Source of the DNA: Paulinella micropora
Taxonomy: Eukaryota > Cercozoa > Imbricatea > Euglyphida
Reading direction: 5' to 3'
Length of the DNA stretch: 23,468 bases
NCBI GenBank assembly: GCA_009731375.1
Contig: BJOX01000259.1
Coordinates: 585,124-608,591 of the forward strand
Shown here: one piece after another, positions 15,597-22,314 of the stretch
Position numbering within the stretch: position 1 is the stretch's first letter
Layout: every line of letters starts with the position of its first letter
Translations under genes and position numbers: made by a program
Notes under the pieces: generated by a model
Database searches by the model: none
Told to the model about the DNA's origin: nothing
Seen by the model: only the letters and a program-made list of their open reading frames with translations

Positions 15597-16094
15597 ATGC
15601 CGGGTAAATCTTCGGTAGAAAATCTTAAAATCGCTAATGCGAGGCGAAAGGAAAAGGCTAAGCAGAGAAAGATTGAGAGGGCTAGGGAATTACTAGCGGA
15701 GGAAGAGGCGAAGAATGTGAAAGAAATGACCAATGATGAAAAGATGGAACATACGGCCAAGAAACAGTTGGCTAAGGATATGATAGATGGAAGAGACGGT
15801 GAGAAAAGTGAAGAAAGTAGCTCGGAAGAAGAGGTTGAACAAGATTTTGTAGATATCGTCGCACAACGGGTTGCGGGTATAAAATTGAAGACTAAGCAGA
15901 AGAAGGCGAAGAAAGTGGTAAAAAAGAAAGTGGAAGAGGAGAGTGAGAGTGAGAGCGAAAGTGAAGAAGAGGAACAGCCTAAGAAAGGTAAAGGTAAGAA
16001 GACTGGCCGTGTTAATGTCAATGTTTATGCGGGACAACCAGAGAAGTCAAAAAAAGAAAATAATGATGTTTCAAAAATGTTTCTTAAATTTTGA
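15597..16094 (+). CDS. Charged coiled-coil / disordered protein, 165 aa
   Basis: Not assigned to a family. It has a basic helical N-terminal half (Lys/Arg/Glu-rich, residues 10-65), then an acidic SEESSSEEEVEQDFVDIV stretch, another lysine block (KTKQKKAKKVVKKKVEEE), an ESESESESEEEE run at about residues 118-129 and a basic GKGKK patch. Such alternating charge suggests disorder and a nucleic-acid or chromatin partner. Codon use is like the flanking element genes, so it belongs to the element. It is divergent from the fiber gene and followed by the integrase on the same strand 64 bp later. Its antisense strand is also open, which creates a spurious extension of the fiber frame. Confidence 0.8.
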   Translation: MPGKSSVENLKIANARRKEKAKQRKIERARELLAEEEAKNVKEMTNDEKMEHTAKKQLAKDMIDGRDGEKSEESSSEEEVEQDFVDIVAQRVAGIKLKTKQKKAKKVVKKKVEEESESESESEEEEQPKKGKGKKTGRVNVNVYAGQPEKSKKENNDVSKMFLKF

Positions 16095-16142
16095 AACTTT
16101 TTAAAAATCTTTCAATATAAGGAACACCAAAAAAGTCGGGTC

Positions 16143-16157
16143 GTAGGGTGTCCCTAC
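16143..16157. repeat. GTAGGG hairpin immediately before the integrase ATG (copy 4)
   Basis: GTAGGG, TGT, CCCTAC: a 6-bp stem ending one base before the integrase start codon. It would fold in the mRNA leader. A GAAACTTTTTA stretch at 16093 precedes it, as in the spacer at 2808-2861. Confidence 0.45.
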
Positions 16158-16158
16158 A

Positions 16159-17160
16159 ATGGACCATAAACACAGCAATCCACAAAATACTGAAACGGAG
16201 TCGGAGTCTCCGCAAGATAAGGAAGAACTTGAAAAAAAGAAAATTGAAGAAGCTTCTGAAATACACCATCAATCTAAGACCCCTAAAAAATGGAATACTA
16301 TACTATCCCCTGAGCCAGAACCATTAAGCCAAGTGTTTATTGACTTAATGGATATGTCTAAAATAGCTACTAAGAAAGGAAACAAAAACTACAACTTTGG
16401 TTTAGTAATGATTGATGTTTATTCTCGTCGTGGCTGGATTGAACCGATAAAAAATAAAACAACTGGTGAAGTATTGGAAGGATTAAAAAAAATGCCGAAA
16501 CCTAAAAGGATTACGTCCGACAACGGCAGTGAATATAAAGGTCAAGTTGCTGAATACTTTAAAGACAACGGAATTCAACATACAACTAACGAAGTTGGCG
16601 ACCACCGAACTATGGGTATAGTAGATAGATTTATTAGAACAATAAGAAATGATTTAAATTTTATGTGGGAAGTTAATGACGACTTTATTTGGGTGCCTTA
16701 CATTAATGAAATTGTTGATAATTATAATAACACATTTCATAATACAATAAAAGCCACACCTATGGAAGTCTATGAGGGCAAAAAGAAGAATGACCAAGAA
16801 ATATATAGAGCCGGTCTTATTAATTCATTTCCTAAGAATTCAACCGTGCGAAAAGAACTAGAACGAACTGTTTTCAGTAAAGGCGATGTTCAGTATTCTA
16901 AAAAAGTATATACGGTTAAAGGCCGAAAGGGCTTCAAGTTGATACTTTCAGACCACGAACTATTTAGCCCTCAGCAATTATTAAAATCTAAAATGGACGA
17001 GCAAGAACCGGAAGAAGTTAAACCTCAACTAGCCGACCACATTAAAGAAGCTACGAAAGAAAAAAAGACCGGCCACTTATTAAAGTCATTAGACATTAAA
17101 CCGGAGAATATCAGGTCAAGTCCCCGGATTAAAAAGAAAAAAGAAATTTTAGATTTGTAA
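16159..17160 (+). CDS. INT: Retroviral-type integrase (rve, Polinton INT)
   Basis: Inserts the linear element into host DNA. It is 333 aa. A charged, probably flexible N terminus (1-45) has no clear zinc-binding HHCC domain. The RNase H-like core spans about residues 55-210: Asp62 in FIDLMDM, Asp121 in TSDNGSEY, then GIVDRFIRT 35 residues later. The third catalytic position is thus Asp156 where most integrases have Glu (DD35D rather than DD35E). The end of the core has YNNTFHNTIKATPMEVYEGK, typical of rve proteins. Residues 240-277 (FSKGDVQYSKKVY to ELFSPQQLL) match the SH3/chromo-like C-terminal domain of Polinton integrases. The C terminus is basic. The start is the first Met after the hairpin leader, with AATATAAGG 35 bp upstream. 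Confidence 0.92.
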   Translation: MDHKHSNPQNTETESESPQDKEELEKKKIEEASEIHHQSKTPKKWNTILSPEPEPLSQVFIDLMDMSKIATKKGNKNYNFGLVMIDVYSRRGWIEPIKNKTTGEVLEGLKKMPKPKRITSDNGSEYKGQVAEYFKDNGIQHTTNEVGDHRTMGIVDRFIRTIRNDLNFMWEVNDDFIWVPYINEIVDNYNNTFHNTIKATPMEVYEGKKKNDQEIYRAGLINSFPKNSTVRKELERTVFSKGDVQYSKKVYTVKGRKGFKLILSDHELFSPQQLLKSKMDEQEPEEVKPQLADHIKEATKEKKTGHLLKSLDIKPENIRSSPRIKKKKEILDL

Positions 17161-17230
17161 TTTATTGAAATTGAAAACCAGTAAGACAATTTAATATATT
17201 TCCTTTTATTATATACGTTTTTGTTATATA

Positions 17231-17746
17231 TTACTTAGCAGCCTCCTCAGCAGCAGCCTCCTCCGCAGCAGCCTCCTCCGCAGCAGCCTCCTCCGCAGCA
17301 GCCTCCTCAGCAGCAGCCTCCTCCGCAGCAGCCTCCTCCGCAGCAGCCTTCTCCTCATCATCTTCCTCATCATCAGACTCCTCACCATCATTTTTTGCTA
17401 AGTATGAAGTTTTGATTACTCCTAGCCTTTTCTTGACAGAAAGAGCATGAATGTTATCGAAATTTCGGAACAGGGCAAATTGCCCGCTTTTGAATGCAAC
17501 AACATACAATCTGTAGTTACGAGGCATTGATTTATATCCCCATACGGTTAACGGGACAGACTTTCCTTCTGGTTGCGGTTGCTCAAAAACTACAGCCGTT
17601 CCTTTCTCCTTGTCAATGACAGCATGTTGCTCAGGAAAGCGCATAATAGTGTTGGGTGTTCCTTTTTTTCTCCCCCCTTTCTTGCCACCCTTCTTGGCAG
17701 GTTTTTTCCTTCCAAAGTTAACACCTGCAACGCCTTCTGTTATATC
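17231..17746 (-). CDS. Acidic-tail protein, exon 2 (AAAEE repeats)
   Basis: Main exon of a spliced gene; with exon 1 (17804-17848) it encodes 186 aa. This exon starts at DITEGVAGVNFGRKKP and has a histone-tail-like basic patch (KKGGKKGGRKKGTPNT), then a globular ~85-aa region with aromatic strands (YRLYVVAFKSGQFALFRNF). It ends with an acidic stretch and seven AAAEE pentapeptides encoded by a 15-bp tandem repeat. No family is recognised; basic-then-acidic architecture suggests a chromatin or DNA-associated protein. The frame is open upstream through the intron to 17785, so a Met inside the intron could mimic a start. The gene converges on the integrase with 70 bp between stops. Confidence 0.75.
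   Translation of the reverse strand, partial: DITEGVAGVNFGRKKPAKKGGKKGGRKKGTPNTIMRFPEQHAVIDKEKGTAVVFEQPQPEGKSVPLTVWGYKSMPRNYRLYVVAFKSGQFALFRNFDNIHALSVKKRLGVIKTSYLAKNDGEESDDEEDDEEKAAAEEAAAEEAAAEEAAAEEAAAEEAAAEEAAAEEAAK
17237..17345 (-). repeat. 15-bp tandem repeat encoding AAAEE (7 copies)
   Basis: Seven near-identical 15-bp units (agcagcctcctccgc on the plus strand, with agc/cgc changes) at the 3' end of the acidic-tail gene. Copy number may vary between element copies because such repeats slip easily. Confidence 0.85.
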
Positions 17747-17803
17747 CTGCATCATACATACATTCATATGACATTCATGCAACATTCATACGAAATCGTT
17801 TAC
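17747..17803 (-). other. Predicted 57-bp GT-AG intron
   Basis: On the gene strand GTGAAG|GTAAAC is the donor and TGATGCAG|GATATA the acceptor. Removing 57 nt joins two phase-0 exons in frame. The intron contains several ATGs and has AT-rich composition unlike the flanking exons. Confidence 0.65.
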
Positions 17804-17848
17804 CTTCACAGGGTCTTTCCCTTCTTCAGGCTTCTTCTTCGGCGGCAT
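17804..17848 (-). CDS. Acidic-tail protein, exon 1
   Basis: 15 codons, MPPKKKPEEGKDPVK, starting at 17848 and ending at a GT donor. The lysine/proline start fits the basic region encoded at the beginning of exon 2. The joined frame is preserved (phase 0). Confidence 0.65.
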
Positions 17849-17853
17849 CACAA

Positions 17854-17899
17854 CCTACACAAACACACATAGAGGGACAAATATGTGTGTTTATGTAGG
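17854..17899. repeat. 18-bp inverted repeat upstream of the acidic-tail gene
   Basis: CCTACACAAACACACATA (17854-17871) and TATGTGTGTTTATGTAGG (17882-17899) pair at 17 of 18 positions over a 10-nt loop. It lies between the acidic-tail gene start (17848) and the end of the next gene (17944), so it could act on transcription of either. Confidence 0.7.
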
Positions 17900-17943
17900 G
17901 GTAGTTTAATGTCTTGCCCAGGACTTTATATATTCAGCTATTT

Positions 17944-18426
17944 TTACCCCTCAACCCTATTTCTGTATTTATTATATTTATCCAAAACCATATCAAAGCT
18001 ATCTCCATTACATATTAACTTCCTCGCCTGCTCCTCCTCTCTCAAACTCAATGGTTGCTTCCTAGCTTGCAACCAACTATCTAACAACCTCTCCTCTTTC
18101 TTTCTTCTTTCTTCTTCTCTCTTTCTCTTTCTTTTCATTTTATCATTATTTTTCTTTTTTTGCTTCTCTTCTTCTATCTCTACTAATCTTTCGTCTATCG
18201 CATCCTCTCTCTCTTCAAGCTCTTCTTTTTTCTTAGTTAGTTCTTTTATTTTTTCATTTATCAACTCTATTTGATTACTTACTCTCATTTTATCTCTATT
18301 TACTTTAGTTTCTGGCTTATCCATATAATATTCTATCCAGTCATTACTGTCTCTCCTTATACTCTCATTATCAGAATTATCAGAATAATTATCAAAGTTA
18401 TTAAAGTTATCAAAATTATTGGACAT
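17944..18426 (-). CDS. Coiled-coil protein, 160 aa
   Basis: The frame is open to 18573, but Met at 18426 (MSNNFDNFNNFDNYSDNSDN) is chosen because it follows a TATA-like AAATATATAAAA in the leader and the upstream codons overlap a hairpin. An Asn/Asp-rich N terminus is followed by a long Glu/Lys/Arg coiled coil (about residues 45-115, including KRKRKREEERRKKEERLLDSW). The C-terminal part (REEEQARKLICNGDSFDMVL) may fold. No family is recognised. It is the last gene before the right end of the element; no enzymatic motif is seen. Confidence 0.75.
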   Translation of the reverse strand: MSNNFDNFNNFDNYSDNSDNESIRRDSNDWIEYYMDKPETKVNRDKMRVSNQIELINEKIKELTKKKEELEEREDAIDERLVEIEEEKQKKKNNDKMKRKRKREEERRKKEERLLDSWLQARKQPLSLREEEQARKLICNGDSFDMVLDKYNKYRNRVEG

Positions 18427-18477
18427 ATATATCAGTTTTATATATTTTTGCAAGGGGTAAAATGGCCTTCTTTCCTC

Positions 18478-18504
18478 CTGCCCAAAAAACGACTTTTTGG
18501 GCAG
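18478..18504. repeat. Perfect 11-bp hairpin
   Basis: CTGCCCAAAAA, ACGAC, TTTTTGGGCAG. The longest perfect stem in the element portion, 52 bp upstream of the last gene's ATG. A second hairpin follows 20 bp later. Confidence 0.75.
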
Positions 18505-18524
18505 CGAGAAAATCTGTTGGTCTA

Positions 18525-18545
18525 TTTTGCATTTTTCGTGCAAAA
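18525..18545. repeat. 7-bp hairpin next to the 11-bp hairpin
   Basis: TTTTGCA, TTTTTCG, TGCAAAA. Together with 18478-18504 it makes a double stem-loop near the right end. Confidence 0.5.
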
Positions 18546-18956
18546 CAATACCTGTCATCAATGTTTCGCTCACGGGCTCGTTTTCCTTTTATTTATCAGT
18601 CGCCTATCTAACAGCAACTTCAACAAAAAAAGTCAAGATAAAATCGCAAAACCCGTTATATATTTTTTTTCGCAAATTGACAGCTGTGACTGTGTTCAAT
18701 GTTGAGAAAGACTACGTGTGTCATTTTATTAGCCGTTTCCACTTTTTTCCGACCGTTGCCTTTTTGTCCCGCGCGGGCCGGCCGGGGTGTGTCTCTGTGT
18801 GGCGGGGGCGTGTATTGAAAAAGTGTGCCGAAGTGCGACCCTATACTACTAACATGAATACTTAAGCTACATATTACGCAACATATCTAAACATAAACAT
18901 TAATATTAATAAGATTAATACCAAGCGACCTAATATTAATACTTTCAATTAATACG

Positions 18957-19080
18957 CTCGATTTAATAACTAGGTTTCCACCTTAGATAAAGGTATGACT
19001 TAATAGCTATACTTTTCACGTGGACGATCCTTGAGTCCGATTGTAAAAATTGTTCTCTCAATAAAAACGAAGAAGAAGAA
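18957..19080. repeat. Direct repeat copy 1 (about 124 bp)
   Basis: Diverged direct repeat of 19110-19231 with a 153-bp offset. Both copies share TTTCCACC, GATAAAGGTATGACTTA, TAGCTATACTTTTCACGTGG and TTGTTCTCTCAATAAAA in order. It lies just outside the presumed element end, in host DNA. Confidence 0.85.
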
Positions 19081-19109
19081 GACAGACAGGCAGACACACA
19101 CAGTGACGA

Positions 19110-19231
19110 CTCGACTGAATAACTAGATTTCCACCTAAGATAAAGGTATGACTTACTAGCTATACTTTTCACGTGGACGTTCCCTGACTCCAATTGTAAA
19201 ATTGTTCTCTCAATAAAAGCGAAGAAGAAGA
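19110..19231. repeat. Direct repeat copy 2 (about 122 bp)
   Basis: Second copy of the 18957-19080 unit, ending in the same GAAGAAGAAG run. The copies differ at scattered positions, so the duplication is not recent. Confidence 0.85.
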
Positions 19232-19285
19232 AAAAGTCCAAAACTCCTAACTAAACTCAGTGCGCTTGGAGAAAACCAGTTTCCA

Positions 19286-19933
19286 ATGGAGCAAGTGCCA
19301 CCACAGTTTGGGCTATTTCCCTTGGGCTTCGTACCTTTGGACACGCAAACTTCGGTTTATCACTGGTAATTTTAACTTCTTGGTGGGTCTTCAAGCGCCA
19401 CTCAAGGTTCGACCAAGACAATGCAAACCTCCGCTACCACTCCCAAAAATCACCTAGAAAAAATGCAGGTGTGCCAGCTGCTCATTACTGCTACTCCTCC
19501 GACTTTCCTCCTGTTGTTAGCCCGAATCTGAATCGTAAAAGAAAAGCTCCAGCTATAGCTAGCACTTCGAATTCGAATTCTGTTCCTATCAATCCAGCCT
19601 CTGTCACCATCAATCATGTGCATCCACCTGCTAGACCTGCTGCGTCTTCCCTTCCTTTTACCACCTGCAGTGCTGGCATCAACTAGTAGTAACATATCCA
19701 ATTCTGCTCCTGCTGCGCTTCTTTCTGATCCAATCACACACCCGATTACATTTCGAGGCTTAGCAAATAACTGGATCTCCGAGCAGGTCCCTGCCGCGGC
19801 CGCGGGAACAGCAGCTGCTGCATCAAAAGGAAAAAAAGCAACAAAAAAAATCTTTGCTATTGGTTTTGTTTTGATTAGCTTATATTTTACATCTGTTTGC
19901 TCTCCTTTCTTCTCTGTCTCATTTTATTTTTGA
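19286..19933 (+). pseudogene. Possible decayed 5' part of a host gene (Ser/Pro/Ala-rich)
   Basis: Disconnected protein-like stretches. A short one starts MEQVPPQFGLFPLG at 19286 and runs to a GT at 19366. A Ser/Asn/Pro-rich frame runs from 19396 to 19686 (SPNLNRKRKAPAIASTSNSN). A second frame, from about 19660 to 19933, includes SSNISNSAPAALLSDP and an alanine run. They do not join in one frame with the splice sites I can see, so a frameshift or a wrong model is likely. No domain is recognised. Confidence 0.3.
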
Positions 19934-20304
19934 GTTTACTACAAGTTCAACACACTGATTATTAAAATTCTAAGTAGTGAAAAAAAAACGAAGGCGTAGA
20001 TACCAAAAATATGGCTGCCTGAGTTTGAGCATGAGGTTTTGAAAATAATCATTGCAAGACCCGAGAAAATCAACAATCTGTCGCCAGCTTTGCAGCATTT
20101 AGCCGATGCAGTTTATCCTTCAATTTGCCTTGAGCAAGGATGTATTAAGTACTACTGGAATTAGTTGTTGGAAGCTTGCAAACTCATTAATCATGAGCTC
20201 GCCAGTATTATCAAGCTTTCCAGCCTGAATAACTATGTACCAACGATGTGGGATAATCACAAAAAATCATACTCTGGGGTATTAATATTACAAAATACAT
20301 TGGA

Positions 20305-20347
20305 TACATACATGCATGCATACATACATACACATGGTACACATACA

Positions 20348-20377
<30 letters not shown>
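20305..20377. repeat. (ATAC)n microsatellite
   Basis: Tetranucleotide array with minor interruptions, inside the first predicted intron of the decayed host gene. Reading frames across it are artefacts of the repeat. Confidence 0.9.
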
Positions 20378-20379
<2 letters not shown>

Positions 20380-20521
20380 ATACGTACGCGTATACATATG
20401 ATACATGCGTTTCATATATTATAATTATACAAATACATGCATGTAGGACTACCGAGCTAATCCCAATAAAATCACTCAAGAGCTCCACGATTCTTATCCT
20501 TACAATGATACCTTGACCCCG

Positions 20522-20540
20522 GTATGTATGCATGTATACA

Positions 20541-20576
<36 letters not shown>

Positions 20577-20713
20577 TGTATATATATATGTATATATGTA
20601 TATATGTATGTATGTATGTATGTAAATAATGTATGTATGTATGTATGTATGTATGTACATGCATGTATGTATGTATGTATTTATTTATGTATGTGTGTAT
20701 GTATGTATGCATG

Positions 20714-20746
<33 letters not shown>

Positions 20747-20916
20747 TTGTTTGTATGTACATGTATACGTACTTATGTATGTATGTATGTATGTATGTAT
20801 GTACATGCATGTATGTATGTATGTATGTATGTGTGTATGTATGTATGTCTGTAAGTATGTATGTATGTATGTATAGGTATTTATGTATGTATGTATGTAT
20901 TAATGTATGTACGTAG
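20522..20916. repeat. (ATAC)n followed by (TATG)n microsatellite
   Basis: About 40 bp of ATAC units, a TATATATG centre, then over 300 bp of interrupted TATG units. The two halves are complementary, so the left arm can pair with the right. The predicted donor GTATGT at 20522 is itself a repeat unit. Long Met-Tyr-Val-Cys reading frames here are spurious. Confidence 0.9.
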
Positions 20917-21323
20917 GCTGACGTGAGAATTCCAGTGTCTCAACGAGGACGCAAAGTGCAAATTCACATGATCATTCACGATCTGATGAAATTATATGTA
21001 CTTACCGGAACAGCCAGGGAGGAGGATTGAGCGTCTGTCCCTTCAAGTCCTAGCCCTGTACAAAACAGTCATCGAGGTCGGGGAGCTATGTCGTCACCCA
21101 CAATCTCATCACCTATATCGCATTCATCACTTTCTGTTTTACTAGCGTCACCGCCAGGTACACTGTACATTTCCGGGGTAGGTCAGGGTGACCTGCCTTC
21201 TCGAAAAGAAAAACAGGAGATAGAATGATCACGTCGCTACCAAGCAGGTTTGATGGAGTCCACACATGTATCTAGAGGGGTGACACAGTTGTACGTCGTA
21301 ACAGAAACAGCGTAAATACAATT

Positions 21324-21644
21324 ATGGAACAGTTGGCAGAAAATCAAGAGAGAAACGCAGATGCACTGAGGCAGGTGGGAAGCGGGCTTGTCAACGCTGT
21401 GCTAGCTTTAACGGAAGAAGAGAAGAAAAGAACGGTAGCTGAAATAGAAGACAGAAAGAGAAACAGAATGCAGGAGATGGAAATACAGAGACTCGCTCGT
21501 GAGCAGGACGTAGAAAAACACGAGAAAGCACTTGCTCTGAAAGCGGATCTTGCAAAAGCACAGCGCGAGCAATATCAAGTTATGTTTTACCAAGCTCTGC
21601 CTATCCTTGATAAGCGTGCACGTGCATTTCAGCCACCTCGCTAG
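21324..21644 (+). CDS. Host coiled-coil ORF, possibly the last exon of the decayed gene
   Basis: 106 aa from Met at 21324, mostly a charged alpha-helix (Glu/Lys/Arg/Gln-rich, e.g. EEEKKRTVAEIEDRKRNRMQ). The frame is open upstream to a stop at 21273, so it may be the shifted continuation of exon 3 of the gene at 20000-21317. Helical C-terminal tails of this kind are common in DNA-binding adaptor proteins, but no family is recognised. Confidence 0.45.
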   Translation: MEQLAENQERNADALRQVGSGLVNAVLALTEEEKKRTVAEIEDRKRNRMQEMEIQRLAREQDVEKHEKALALKADLAKAQREQYQVMFYQALPILDKRARAFQPPR

Positions 21645-21673
21645 GGATAAGTACGAGGAAGGGGGAAGGGGAG

Positions 21674-21675
<2 letters not shown>

Positions 21676-21713
<38 letters not shown>

Positions 21714-21725
21714 GGAGAGGAGAGG
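21676..21725. repeat. (GA)n microsatellite
   Basis: A GAGA run of about 50 bp with a CAG and GG interruption, just after the coiled-coil ORF. Confidence 0.9.
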
Positions 21726-22314
21726 TTTGGTTACTATAGTTTACTGTCGTTCACATTTACTTCCTGGATTTGAGAATCATGTACTTAATTTTCAGTAACC
21801 TTCACTTTTTAATATGAATACTACTATAAAGTTGTGCACACTATTATTAAAGATTGTATTGTAATTTGCAAGTGAAAAGATATAAATAAAGTACATTAAT
21901 ACAAATAAAAGTTTTACTAAGATTTATTAATATACAATCGTACTTAAAACATATTTTTAAGAAACACATTAACCAGGATACTCAGCAAGAGTTGGAGGTG
22001 GCACGTCGAAGAAGTAACTTGTCTGTGACTCGTACATACATGTATGAAAGTTAGTGAAAAGTATGGAAACTGCAATCTCGCGTGCAACATCACTTAACAA
22101 AATTTGGTTTTTTCTAATAATAATAATAAAAAAAAACCAAAATGTGGAAATACGTTGGCTTGTTTTGCAAAGCCCTACTCAACTGAAATTCTGGTCTTTT
22201 TCATTCTATTACTATAGACCCATTCCATAAAGCTTTGAAAGTTTCCGTTGAAGTATGCGAATAAAAATTGCGACACAACATGCACGTAGCCTAGGTCTGC
22301 AAATACATGTAAAC
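21726..22314. other. AT-rich host DNA without recognisable genes
   Basis: About 590 bp with no convincing coding frame. The one notable structure is TTTGGTTTTTT at 22103-22113 and AAAAAACCAAA at 22131-22141, an 11-bp inverted repeat around a short TAA run. Confidence 0.6.

Larger units (their letters stand above)
18427..18850. other. Gene-free right end of the element (probable terminal inverted repeat)
   Basis: No credible gene. It contains two hairpins (18478-18545), a GC-rich block with adjacent palindromes CCCGCGCGGG and CCGGCCGG (18768-18785), and then a drop to AT-rich DNA after about 18850. Read inward from the right, the possible terminus starts AGTAGTATAGGGTCGC; Polinton ends usually begin with AG. 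The matching left repeat is outside the window, so the boundary is an estimate. Confidence 0.4.
20000..21317 (+). pseudogene. Decayed host gene: three phase-0 exons around microsatellite introns
   Basis: Three pieces read in frame when spliced at GT-AG sites: 20000-20278 (93 codons, IPKIWLPEFEHEVLKIIIAR onward), 20447-20521 (25 codons, [20 protein letters not shown]) and 20917-21312 (132 codons). All boundaries are phase 0. Single in-frame stops occur at 20162 (TAG), 21028 (TGA) and 21226 (TGA); each could derive from CAG or CGA by one C-to-T change. The last exon is Ser/Pro-rich after the first TGA. No domain is recognised. Consistent phases argue for a real ancestral gene; the stops argue that this copy is dead, or that the model is incomplete. 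Confidence 0.5.

Noticed and set aside
15533-16021. 163-residue N-terminal extension of the fiber (MTLTRPVFLPLPFL...)
   Set aside because: Antisense of the Ser/Glu/Lys-rich coiled-coil gene; its Ser-Leu-rich sequence is the mirror of GAG/AGT codons. A good Met lies at 15532.
17747-17785. Start of the acidic-tail protein at MLHECHMNVCMMQ
   Set aside because: These codons fall in the predicted intron and are unlike the rest of the protein; the MPPKKK exon fits better.
18963-19241. Minus-strand 92-aa frame with internal repeats
   Set aside because: The repetition comes from the two 120-bp direct repeats; no start context or conserved motif.
20288-20916. Met-Tyr-Val-Cys and His-Thr-Tyr reading frames
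   Set aside because: Generated by ATAC/TATG tetranucleotide repeats lacking stops; no protein character.
20305-20916. CRISPR-like array
   Set aside because: It has regular tetranucleotide units with no unique spacers, in a eukaryotic sequence.
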